Assembly: GCF_035582795.1 (NCBI RefSeq)
Contig: NC_134366.1
Location: 152,443,519 to 152,507,518 of the forward strand
Direction of reading: 5' to 3'
Origin: Mycteria americana
Taxonomy: Eukaryota > Chordata > Aves > Ciconiiformes > Ciconiidae
Length of the DNA: 64,000 nt
The notes beneath the pieces were generated by a model, which was not told the origin of the DNA, made no database searches, and saw only the letters and a list, made by a program, of their open reading frames with translations. Below are positions 21,391-32,618 of this stretch, piece by piece (the stretch's first letter is position 1; each line of letters begins with the position of its first letter). Position numbers and translations under genes: made by a program.

Positions 21391-24300
21391 CTGGGCTGAA
21401 ATATCAACATGAATGCAGGGCTCTTCAGTAGGAAATCCACTCCATTTACCAGTTATTCAGAAGGGTCTGGTCTGAAGAGACTCTCTACACAAACGGGTTG
21501 GGCATTTCTGGCAACCCTCCTTTGAATGATTTCTTCACAACTTCTTATTCAAAACTGGAAAGTCAGAAAAGATAGCAAGGCAAAACTGTCAAAGAAAGAA
21601 GGATGTTTAAAACATATGCAAAAGTGGATGGCTTGAGCCCCTCCGTGTAAGGAGAAGGCACAGCAGAGGTCCCTCATCGCCACTGGGACATCATGTCAGG
21701 ACCAGGATCTGAACATTTTTCCATCTGTTTTGTCAGCGAGGGAGTTAGGAAGGAAAAAGCCTAATCTGTAAGGGAAGGATTTCCACTCTGCCAGGTCCCA
21801 TTGGTGTGGGATGGGCTGGAGAAGGCTCCCAGTCAACATAGGCCATCTCCACCCACATGGCCATGGCCAGCGCTCCCTGTAAGTACCACTCACGTCCCCT
21901 TGCACTTCCCCTCCTGGTTAGTCCTGGCACCCCAAATGGCTCCCACCCCCTCTTCCCACAGCTAATGACATATGGCTAATGCAAATGACCCAGGAGGAGG
22001 AAATGTAGAATTTCTGAGAGTAAAGGAAATTATTATTAGGCTCTCCAAATAACCTGTGAGCCTTTTTGCAGGCTTTTTCACACTCTGTGTTCCAGACAAA
22101 CAAGACGTATGTACCACCAGGTCTTGCATGTTGCATGCGCTTGGCAAATACTGTGTTGCAGCCCAGCCCGTGAGATACCTTTGTGTGCCACAGGCATAAT
22201 GAGCAAAGCCGTCCACCAAGTCAACAGCCACGTTGAAACGTGGGAAATTGGTGGCACGGCTCTACAGCTAAGGGTGGCAAGATCCTCCCTTTTGGTCTCC
22301 TTTGTGCATGTGTCACCAACACAACATCCTGCTGGAGTTTTTCCACACCACTTGGAGATTCATGGTGTCTACAAGCCCCCAAATAAGGTCTCTGGCCTCT
22401 AGTAGGACATGAGCTCTCACACCATCCTGGGCATCTACACCATACCATGGGCACCTCGCACATCCAGAAGCATATGATGTTAGCCAAACTGCAGCCCAGG
22501 GCACTTCATTTTGGGCCCCCCCAAGCTTTGCCTCCTGTCTTTCACAGTTGTATCTCTCTTGCAAAGACAATGTTCAACTTTATGTTGCTAAATGAGAGTG
22601 ACGTCCACCGGCACAAGCAGGGGGCTGGGTTATTTGACAAAACTGTTTTGGTTGCAGGGGTATTCTGACATTTCATCAGAGCTTTGTTTTCCCTTCGTTG
22701 TGAAGAAAACAAGTTAAGATGCAGGAATAACAGGCTCCGAATGAAAGAAAAATGCAGCTGTCACCCACGTTCCTCTCCTTGCAGGATGGAAACCCCCCAG
22801 AGCCCATCACCGCTGGATGGGGAGCAGGCCTTCCCCCACCTGCCTCTCAGCCTGCTGCACGCAGCAGCGTGGAGACCTCCCAGGGGCCAGCCTGTATTTA
22901 CAGGGCTTGCAGGGCTCCGAACACCCACAGAAATGCGTGGGACTTGGGGGTGGCTGGTGCATCCACGTGCTTCTCTCAGGAGGCACAAACGCTTTCCAAT
23001 ATTCTTCCGTGCTCCCGTCTGGGGAGGCAGGATGGAAGGGGAGAGGGAGCGCTCTGCAGAGGTCTCCTCCTTTTAGCAATTTACTTTATGCCCGTTGTCA
23101 CTAATGCAGTTGTTTTCCTCCATAATATACAATGCAGAATAAGGACTTACGAGGACAGAAGTCCCATCTTCAGCACTACAGCAGGGGCAGTCGCTTTTCA
23201 GAGAGCTCTCTGCCCTGCGAAGGAGACCGCTCTGGGCAAGCCAGGCTACCCGTTGGCTCCTAGCTGGTGGGCCACGTTGAGCCAGGCTGTAAGGAGCCAC
23301 TGCTCCTTTGATCTCCGTCAGGGATGCTCTTCCTTGCCCTCCAGCTGAGCCTGGCCCGTAGTGCCCGGAGCCCCATAGGAGCCCACCAGCAGCCTGAGAC
23401 AACTTCCCAGGCCCCGCTGGAGACCCCTGAGGGTGCGTTCACAGGGGGGGCCTCACTTCTGAACTTGCCCTGTCAGAAAGAGAGAAATAGCTGTCATTTA
23501 AAAATAGAAATAAAGTTTCTACGAGACCCACGCATACATGTCCCATTTGCTTGTTTAAATTACTTCCAGCTGAAGAGGCAGTCCCCTCCGACAGCTCTTG
23601 AGTGATAGGAACTTCGTGCTGAGAAGGCCGTGCAAGCTTTGGCAGTGTTCAAAAAGATGCTTTAAAACTAACGCAGATTTGCTGTCTCGTAGGAACAGCC
23701 TGAGGCGCTCCCTTTGCAAAGGGAAAAATGTGTCATGACGGGGCTACCGTGCACATGTACGATACTAATGCTGCTCAAAGAAAGCGCAAAGCATATGCAT
23801 GCGTGCAAGGAATCCGACACGTCTGCCAAGCACTGCCATATTCTTCATCCGATCACACCAGAGCAGCCAGTCGCAGCCTTCGGAAGGGACTATCCCATAC
23901 ATTAGAGACGCTGCTTCCAGCAAAGGCTGACAAAATCAAAACAATCAGAGAAACAACTGCCTCCCTAAATTTACATTAACTGAACTGCAATCTTGACAGT
24001 GAGTTTTCCAGTCTCACAAGACCGCATTGTTTGCAGTTGAGTGCTGTGGAGCTCTGATGCAGAGATACCTCGCTTGTCCAGTACCCTCAGTCCAACATGT
24101 TGTTGCACCATTAGAAGGACATGAGAAATAGTGCAAGATCCGGCTTTAGATGTGCATGCCTGCGTAACACACCAGCAGCATCTCTATCTTTAATAAAACT
24201 TCAAGAATGGGTCCTTGAGGCCCACAAGAACTACAAAAGGAGTACAAGTTTCCTTCAGCTAATGTACCAAGGTGTACATGCGATGTGGGAGATTATCTAT

Positions 24301-27300
24301 ACTGTAACCTTCATCTGCACATCACATTAATAATCCACCGTGACATGTGATCTCATAAATTCCCTGGGGGAAACATTCCGTCTACTCTGGAAAGCACCTC
24401 ATCCACTTCTGATATTGTAAGACAATAATACTCTGAAAATATATTTTACACAGTTATTTTTAAGACTAAGTCTTAAAAATTAGATTTTATTTATATCAAC
24501 AAACCCTAGGCTCTCGTAAAATGTTATCACCCTTACTAAGTAACTGTGTACGTACATATTTTAACAGGTCAGTTATGCCAGTTACTAAAATGAAATATGA
24601 CTATAATTACTGACAAAACTTATTTAGATCTTCAAAATTTTGCAGGCTCAAGAGAACTTCTTAACATTGTTATGAATAAGCCATTGATTTTGTTGACTAC
24701 AGCATATTTTTATGGCTTTCATCCACAAACTGATGAGAAGTGTTTCAGAGGTCAAGAACAGTTCTCTTGGTTTTGCTAAATGTCAGAGAGAAGCTAGTTC
24801 ATGCTTGTCACTGGAAAACACCTCTCCAGAAGTGATGCTACACATTATCAGCTTCCACACTGACCGGTGCTGGTTGTTAGAGGAAAACTCTTCTCACTCT
24901 GAAATACCCGTGACCTTGTACAAGAGTGGTGGGCAACGTGAAACTAGACTAGTTCTTCTACCTATGCTTCACTGCTCTCCTGGATACAAAATCCTATGCT
25001 GCCACCTTCCCCGAAAATCACTCTTAGCGGCAGATTAATGTTATAGGAAAGTAAAGAATTAATTTACCTACTTCAGTCTGAAGACTGACAAAACATTTTC
25101 TAGGGTTAGACACACATGTATTCAGCTCCAGGATTTCCTCCTTGTTTTCCCCAAAACCTAAACAGCTTTCAGTCTTTAGTCAAGATCCTCTTCTTAGAGT
25201 GATCACGGCTCCAGGACACATCCTGACATACATCCTGACATTCTCCCTGGGTTTCTGGCCAGGTTCAAGCCTTTCCCACTCCCCTGAGAATTTCCTGTGA
25301 TGCAACAACAACTCAGTGCACCATCACAATTACCGAGTTTAAATTCTTCTTTCCAGTGTTATTGGCAGCCTCCACCTATCTTCAAAGATTACTCTCTCTT
25401 GGGCATGCCAAGATGGAGCCACTGACTGTCCAGAAAATAAAAATTTCTAATAATTGTTCCAATACTTCACTTTACACGAGTTGTCCATCCATTGCAAGGA
25501 AACACTCTCTGCCCTCTGTCACAGTTGGGTGCAAAATTGTACGTGTGCTGTTTTGGCCCTGTTCCAGGTCATCCAGCCATAAGCACTGGCAATCACAGTT
25601 CACAGGAAAACATGAAGAAGAACGATGCAAATGGTTTGTTACCAGTAAGAGAAAGAGCCCAGGCAGGCTGCTGGCCAAAGAGCACGGAGCGGGGAGCAGA
25701 CTGGAGAGTCAGCCCCTACTCCTGCTGCTGGGAGCCGTAAACGTGAACTTCGTCATCTGCCTCTCAAGTCAGCAGACACAAAGAAAGATTGCTACTCAAA
25801 ATCGCACAGCTAAGGTAGGGTACAGCTGGGAACAGAGGCTAGACCTCTCAGCAATGCCTTGTCTATGTTACCAACCTGTTTCACATCACAGACTAGCCAT
25901 ATGCTTACTGCTTTCTGCACTTACTGGCCCACCGTATGCTTTGGCACTCAACAAGAGAACAGCGTATCAACGTTGTGAAGACAAAACTGCCAGTCATGAA
26001 GATCAATCTTGTGAAATGTTGAGTATCTGTAATTTGCACTATATTCCACTGGATCCATGGAAGTTCAGCATCTCCCTTTAAGGATGTAATAAACCGTGAA
26101 ATAAACACTTAAAGAGGCAAACCCGATGTGTTAGCTGGTGTCCCAGCTGGTGGTGCCCCACTTACGCCAGATGATGTTCTGAATATACTGCCCTGTTCTA
26201 GCACTGTAACATCAATCTGCTGCAGAATACTCCATAGGAAAGTGGGAATTCGGGCCTTTAATCAAATCAGAGTGCTTTTTCCAAACATTGTCTAAAAAAA
26301 TCTGATTCCATTGTAAGGACTGGAAAACCACAGGAAGAAAGCATTTTCATCAATGGCTTGTTTATATATAGGATTTTCTCCACGGGCTGTGCTCAGGTAA
26401 AAAAATTCTGTGCTATATGTAGTAACTACTGTGTAAAAAATAGGGTGTCTTGAACGGATTTTTAAAGATAGGTATAAAAGCACGGAGGGAGATAACTAAC
26501 AGCACAGCTCTGTGACATGAAGCCATTGACCCCAGCAGGGCACCGAGTGCTGCCAAGAGTCATCACTGTTAACTATTTCATTAACGGTCACCGGCTGAAA
26601 CACAAAGGGAGAGAGCTATCATTTTGATGTCAAAAAATAGCGGATGTTGGAGAGAGCGAGCCGCAGTGTGTTATCAGATGCTTGGAGCTGAAAATCCAGA
26701 AAGGAGGCACAGAAGTGGGGAGCGCCCGAGTCAGAGGAAGGGTGATGTTTTCCACCACACCTCCAGCTCTGTCCCACAGTAGTTGTCAGCAGAGGCTTGG
26801 CCTGTCCCACCAGCAGGTAGTTACCCAAGATGGGGTTCTCAAACTTATTACATCAGAGAAAAGCAAAACCCCAGCCTGTGAAGAGGTTTGAGGCCCGTAA
26901 GAACAAACAACCGCTGCTACACACAGGCATGCCAACATGGACGTGTAGATGTTGATGGCATATCATCATTTATGTAGACAAGGCCATAGGCAGGCAGCCC
27001 ATCACACCAGTCTAGCCCAGTTGGTGAGAGGGGAACACACAGCGGACAGACCCTGAGAAATCCAGCAGTATCCATGTTCTGATATCTTGAACTGCAAGCA
27101 GTATCCTGAGTGTGGGGAATTTGAGAAGGTACTTCTGCTCCTTTTCACAGCTTAAATCACCTCTGTATATACCACTGCACAGTACAGGTGTGTCACCAAG
27201 TGCCACTTCAACCAGGGTTAAAATCTGGACCATGAAACAGAAAGAGTCTGTTTCTCACTGCACACTATATTTCTGGGGTTAAAAGCTTATGAGACAATGT

Positions 27301-28585
27301 ATAGGTCTTTGGCTCCAAGAACAGCTGCAGATTTGATATATACAAACCCTTCCTGATTGCAGCACTCTGATTCCTATGAACCCCTGCCTGTCATTAAGGA
27401 ACAAAAAGCCCCCAGACTACAATTTTCACAAGTCTTTATTGATTTAATAGGAGAAATAAATGGTTTTAGTAGGTGCCTTAGGAAGCAGAGCTGAATGATG
27501 GAGTGACACTTAGGTGGGTTAACAAGAAAGTCACCCAAAGGAGAAGTGCAATAAGCTCTTGAACGCATTGCCATTCATTCCTTCCCATCATCTTTCAGTT
27601 CTGATCAAGTGTCGCACAGAAGACAGCATCCTCACCTTCATAATCTAAATCTGATTGTTCAGCCCATGCATCAGACTGATCCTGTTGCACGGAAGAGAAA
27701 GGGAGGGCCGGCAGGCAGGCTTCCCGCTGGGGTATAGATGGAGCTGGGCTCTAGCCCGGTTTGTCTCGGTGTCACAGGGAAGCGGAGAGGCGGCACATCG
27801 CCTCCGCCTCTCCATGCAGAGGCTCCCCCCAGCCCTGCTCTGACAGCCAGGCGAGATGCTCTGCTCTTCCCAAAAACACTTCTCACATTTCCTCCCGCCT
27901 GGACAACACGCCATATGAAGTGGCTGTAGAGAATGACCTAGTTAGTACCTGTAGAGTAGTGCTTAAGAATAACGCATACCCAGGCAGACATGCACTCGCT
28001 GTTTGGCTTCCTGGGATGTAATTTTCTTCTGCTTGAACTGTGTATTCAGATAGGTGTAATTCTCATCTGATTCTCAATTTTAGGTAAGATATTCATCAGG
28101 CTTCTTCTCTAATTTCTTTTCTTACTCTTAAGTGAGGAACCGTGATTTGAGTTTTTTCCCGTGTTATGTCTATTAATAATGTTTTCCTCTCAACCTGTCT
28201 ACCCCACGATCACATACGTATGCTTTGCAAAAGCCTGGTAACAGGACATCTTTATTCTTTGCCATGGGGGCACACTGCCAAACAGCAAAAGGAAGCTTTC
28301 CCTTGCATTTCCTCTTTTGCACTAAAATCCTTCAAAAAACATCCAGAAATCATTATTCTCCTTTTTTCCTTTGTGTTCAGCAGTGTCAAAACAGCCGCTA
28401 TATGTGTGGGGCAGCGGAGCTCTGTGACAGCAAACGGGCAGAAAATAGTATTTTGGTCCCTTTAAATTGAAAGCCCCAATCCCCATCAGTACCGAAGGTT
28501 AAACTGCTTTGAGAGTCACTTGGCAGCCACTGTAGCTTAAAATACTCCGTATAGGAAGATGTTAATTAACTTTTCAAAAAAGATA
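21391..28585. other. unannotated unique sequence, 7.2 kb
   Basis: No gene or transposon was recognised. 22.7-23.45 kb is GC-richer with overlapping frames of up to 198 codons and no family resemblance. 25217-25245 contains ACATCCTGACAT twice. A 241-codon + frame at 25356-26081 has no recognisable domain. On the minus strand, AATAAA words occur near 27432 and 27451 with an ordinary upstream sequence; they may be a chance match or an exon end. Confidence 0.5.
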
Positions 28586-28790
28586 CTACCTTGCAGGCAC
28601 TGCTTCGTCGTTGTCAGCCAAGGACGGCTCCCTGCCCGGCCCTGGGGACTGCAGGCAAGGAGGCAAGCTGCCTGCCAGCGCCAGGAGTGCCAGAGCGAAG
28701 GCGAGGAGCCAGGCGGCTGCAGCTGCCCGCGGCCAGAGCACATCTCGCCCCGTTGCTCCATCCCGCCGTGCGACGCTGGGAGGCACCAGG
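28586..28790. promoter_or_regulatory. CpG-dense patch with hydrophobic minus-strand frame
   Basis: By hand count about 16 CpGs lie in 190 bp at roughly 65% GC. One minus-strand frame reads A-A-A-A-A-W-L-L-A-F-A-L-A-L-L-A-L-A-G, a stretch like a secretory signal peptide. It is followed by S-L-P-P-C and then a frame end directly at CAAGGTAGTA, which resembles a splice donor. No in-frame ATG lies immediately before it (the nearest is about 85 codons upstream), and I recognise no protein. It may be a first exon, an orphan CpG patch, or chance in GC-rich DNA. Confidence 0.2.
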
Positions 28791-29236
28791 GCAGAGATCA
28801 AACCAGTGGGTGCTTCGCAGTCCACTGGTCTTGTGATGGGGGAAAGCGGGAGGCAGCGGGAGGTAGGGGAAAGATGGGAAGGAGGAGACAGACACTGACG
28901 GCTTAATTTCTCCCTTCTCCAGGTATGTTCTTTACAAACAGGAGTGCGGAAGCAGAAGTGCAATGGGAGCAAACACCGTAGAGACCTCAGTGCTGGGTGA
29001 AGTTAAATTGTCAAGAAAAAGGGAAACGAGGAAAACTAGGTGGGTGGGAAGGTGGAGCTGGGGAGCAGAAGAAAAGAGGGAGCTGTTTGGTGTGAAGACA
29101 GAGGGGTTTGTGGCGCTGAGCACTGCCTGTCCCACAGCTGGACTCCGGCTTCTGTTACGCCCAGGGATGTACATGTGCACGGTGCCAGACTGGAGTCTGC
29201 AAGAGACAGACTTTGTTGGTTTATTTAGTATTTAGC
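28791..29236. other. purine-rich, no gene recognised
   Basis: The + strand is G/A-rich (GGGAGGCAGCGGGAGG-type words at 28848-28890). Overlapping open frames look like composition artefacts. Confidence 0.5.
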
Positions 29237-29256
29237 GGGGGGGGGGAGGGAGAGGG
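29237..29256 (+). repeat. G-run with G-quadruplex potential
   Basis: Ten consecutive G are followed by A-GGG-AGA-GGG on the + strand. This satisfies the usual four-run G3 pattern with loops of 1-3 nt, so an intramolecular quadruplex is possible in DNA or + strand RNA. Confidence 0.7.
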
Positions 29257-32010
29257 ATGGTCCTTTTATTTTTAGAAATATATTCCTCCAGCACAGGAAA
29301 ATGAAAAAATTTGTCAGAGCTCTGGGTCAGCAAGTGAGTAGCTGCTCTTTGCTGTTAGCTCTGCTTTTTGCATTCCTGCTTACAGCTGTTAATGCTACGC
29401 TGCTTTTACATTGTTCATACCTTGGCAGGTGCAGAGGCTGAACATGGCAATATAGAAGCTGGGAAAGAAAAATTATTTTTCAAGTTGGCTTCAAAAAGAT
29501 TTTTATTTATCATTTTTGTACAGAAGTTTTCTCATCATTGGAAAGAAAGAAAGAATCACACTTTAGAAAACAGTAAGTTACAGTTCAGAGACCAATACAC
29601 ATATACTTAGACAGTACGCAACATAACTTATTTTAGAATCCAGCCAGTATCCACTCCAGGAAAAAACAGCTGAATACAAAAGTCATGTGTGACTGGATAC
29701 AATCACTACCTATAGGCAGCCATTGATATTTTTAGTAGTAACTAATGAAAGTCTACCCTTGATGCTATCGCACAGAACAGTCTCCTTACCTAGCCTCAGA
29801 GGCACGAGGGCTGCAGCTGTCAGGACGCTGCCAAGGCAATTTGCTTGATGCAGAGTGAATGTTACACGCCTGCGTGCACAAGCACACATGCACCCAGAAG
29901 AGCTCGCTGGGAACCCAGGCGTAGCTGCAATTAAGAACAGGAGCAAGTTTGCTTGAAATATATTTATTTCAATTAAAGACTTTCATTTTTAACATATCTC
30001 CACTTCTTTTTTTATCATCTCATCACACAGATCCTGCTACTGGTCCATCTAGTCCACTAGCCTTTCTCCAGCAAGAGGTCAACTTCAGATACGATCTCTC
30101 AAACGGGCAGTCAGGGACACCCTGCCGAAAGGGGCACTTCCAGTGCTGCAGCAGCCAGTACGAGGACAAGACGTGCAAGAGCTTAGGGTGAATTATATAC
30201 AGGTACATTCATGCACACGTGTCAAAACAGGGCAGCGTTTGCTATGATTTCATAACAGCTATTCAAGAAAATAGTCCAAGCTTCATTTAGGAAGAAAACA
30301 AGAGAGCCAAGGGAGGCGCTTGGGCTTTGTTCCTGCTTCCCACTTCCCTCCGGCTCTATTGTCCATACACTGTGAACACCGTTACATAAACCTATATAAA
30401 CCAACTACAGACACTTTTCATCAACAATGAAATGCTACAGATACACAGCCAGATTGGGACCTGTATTTCTCATCATTTTTTTTGATATATGATGCATTGG
30501 CACATTCCTTTTCATGAAGGTTGGATGCAGTTTGCCTCTCCTTGTGACCCGTTCTTCCACGCATGCTTACTATGTCCTTCTTGTGCAACTCAGATTTGAA
30601 AAGTCCCATTTGTTTCCACAGAAATTTCTCCAGCCTTTTAGATAATTTTCACCATCTACATTGCAAACACCTGAAAGTTTTTGGTATGATTTTTCTTTAG
30701 GACTGCCAGAACTGAAAGAAGTATTCCAGATAAAGGTCTCCCATGGATTGGTATGATGATCTGGAGATTTTTTTTCACTCTTTAGCCCAGCATTTTGCTT
30801 ACTTTTTTAATCTCTTTTTTTTTTTTTTCATTAAGAGCTAGATCAGGTCCAGTCCTATTAGTGGGAGTATTTACAATCTAGAGAAGTGACTTGATAATTC
30901 CTACTCCTGTGCAGTCCTACATATGTGCATGCCCACCGCATGATCTGTAACTTCTGGGACAGTGGTATTTCACCTATCCAAAGCCTAAGCTGGCACACCG
31001 TTGCCTACCCCTTCATGATCATTATGGTTGAGGTGGAGTGAAGATAAGAAACTGCAATAATCCTTTTGGGACAGTCAGGCCGTCAGATCGTCCTTCCTCC
31101 CAGGAGAAGTCGTGCGTGCCTACATGTATTGGCCCTACCTTCTTCTTTTAGCAGAACACCATGATGAGCCATGACCACCCGAAACCTGAATACAAAAATG
31201 GTAAACTCAGCAGCACAAATGATTGATAGCCAGTTTCTGCTACCTTCAAAACACAAGACAAGTCACATTTGGAGTGCAGCCTCTTTCACTGCCTCCTGCA
31301 GCTGCTTCTGCTTAAGAAATGACGTGAGGAAACACACTCCTTGTATGGACTTTCTCGTCCCATGCTCTTTTTTTATGGTGTTAAGATACTACAGTGATGG
31401 GCACCTCAGAAATAAAACAAAAATTATTTCAGAATAAGAAATTATAGAAAGACTCTTAAACCAACTGCTGAATGTACAGCATGACAAAAGCATTTCTACT
31501 AAGACTAACAGGTTTTTTCTGCACTGCCGTTCATGTGCACACTGGAGGGAGAAGTTTCATGTTGAAAGACATGGTAAATTCATCAAGTTAAGAGCACTGA
31601 AAGGAAATTGCTTTCAAAGTTACAATTTTTTTAAAACCTACCTATACTAACAAAGGCTTTTGAGCAATAGGGAAGATACACGAAAAGTGCATTATAACCC
31701 TGCTTTATAACCATTCAGAAAATATATTATTTTCTTTTCTTCTGTTAAAAAGTTGCTAGAAACTGAAAATCAAAATAACCTTCAGATACTTTATTTTTCA
31801 ATTTGCCAGATTTTAGAATACCAAATATCACAATCACATTATGATATTTGCAGATACGGGCAAGTTTACACTAAACCATCAAAATTAATAGATATTTCTC
31901 TTTAATAACATTTTTGCTTAACTGATGTTTTGATGGGACTTGCAGATAATTTTTGGTGCTATAAAATGCCCACTAATTACCAAGGGCCTAAGCCTGCTCC
32001 AGAATAATCA
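29257..32010. other. AT-rich unannotated sequence
   Basis: No gene recognised. A T14 run lies at about 30815-30828. A phrase near 30031-30070 (GGTCCATCTAGTCCACTAG) recalls a widespread sauropsid repeat but is too short to call. Confidence 0.5.
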
Positions 32011-32015
32011 GTGAG

Positions 32016-32613
32016 TGTCATGATTTAGCTTCAGCCGGCAACTACGCACCACCCAGCCGCTCGCTCACCTGGTGGGATGGGGGAGAGAATCGGAAGAGCA
32101 AAAGTAAGAAAACTTGTAGGTTGAGATAAGAACAGTTTAATAATTAGGAAAAGAAAAATATATGTAACAATACTAATACTACTACTAATAATAATAATGT
32201 GTAATGAAAAGGAAAACAACAGAAGAGAGAGAGAGGAACAAAACCCAGGGAAAAAAACCAAGTGATACAACCGCTCACCACCCGCCGACCACCCAGCCAG
32301 TCCCCGAGCAGCGACCGCTGCCCCGTGGCCTACTCCCCCCAGTTTCTATACTGAACATGACATCGTATGGTATGGAATAGCCCTTTGGCCAGTTGGGCTC
32401 AGCTGTCCTGGCTGTGCCCCCTCCCAGCTTCTTGTGCACCCGGCAGAGCATGGGAAGCTGAAAAGTCCTTGACTACTTTTGAGTAGTAAGCACTACTTAG
32501 CAACAACTAAAACATCAGTGTGTTATCAATATTATTCTCATCCTAAATCCAAAGCACAGCACTATACCAGCTACTAGAAGAAAATTAACTCTATCCCAGC
32601 CGAAACCAGGACA
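32016..32613 (-). mobile_element. solo LTR of an avian endogenous retrovirus
   Basis: A 598-bp solo LTR begins TGTCATGATTTAGC and ends GAAACCAGGACA on the + strand, with TGTC/GACA inverted termini. I recognise the family from many bird genomes. Its transcriptional orientation is minus: a degraded TATA box (TATAGAAA on -) lies at 32343-32350, a degraded CRE-like TGACATCG (+) at 32358-32365, and an ATTAAA poly(A)-signal variant (-) at 32137-32142. The order U3 promoter, then poly(A) signal, agrees with minus orientation. There is no gag, pol or env on either side, so internal sequence was lost by LTR-LTR recombination. It contains a short TAA-type microsatellite. It encodes no protein. Confidence 0.93.
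32174..32198. repeat. (TAA)/(TAC) microsatellite inside the LTR
   Basis: TACTACTAC followed by TAATAATAATAAT-type units. A variable triplet run at this position is, as I recall, usual in this LTR family, so it is part of the element and not an independent insertion. Confidence 0.85.
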
Positions 32614-32618
32614 GTGAG

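Larger units (their letters stand above)
32011..32618. repeat. 5-bp target-site duplication GTGAG
   Basis: GTGAG at 32011-32015 and GTGAG at 32614-32618 flank the LTR exactly, outside its TGTC and GACA termini. A 5-bp duplication is typical of ERVL-type and some other retroviral integrases. It shows that the LTR ends are intact and that proviral recombination happened in place. Confidence 0.92.

Noticed and set aside
25356..26081. 241-codon open frame, + strand
   Set aside because: Composition looks random, with no domain, signal or family motif. A frame of this length is expected occasionally in 64 kb read in six frames.
27430..27456. AATAAA words on the minus strand, possible exon end
   Set aside because: Such hexamers are frequent in AT-rich DNA. 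No convincing GT-rich element or upstream coding exon was found.
30020..30110. Phrase resembling a sauropsid repeat (GGTCCATCTAGTCCACTAG)
   Set aside because: Only about 20-25 bp look familiar, which is too little to call an element. An acceptor-like CACACAG precedes it, but the downstream frame has no family resemblance.
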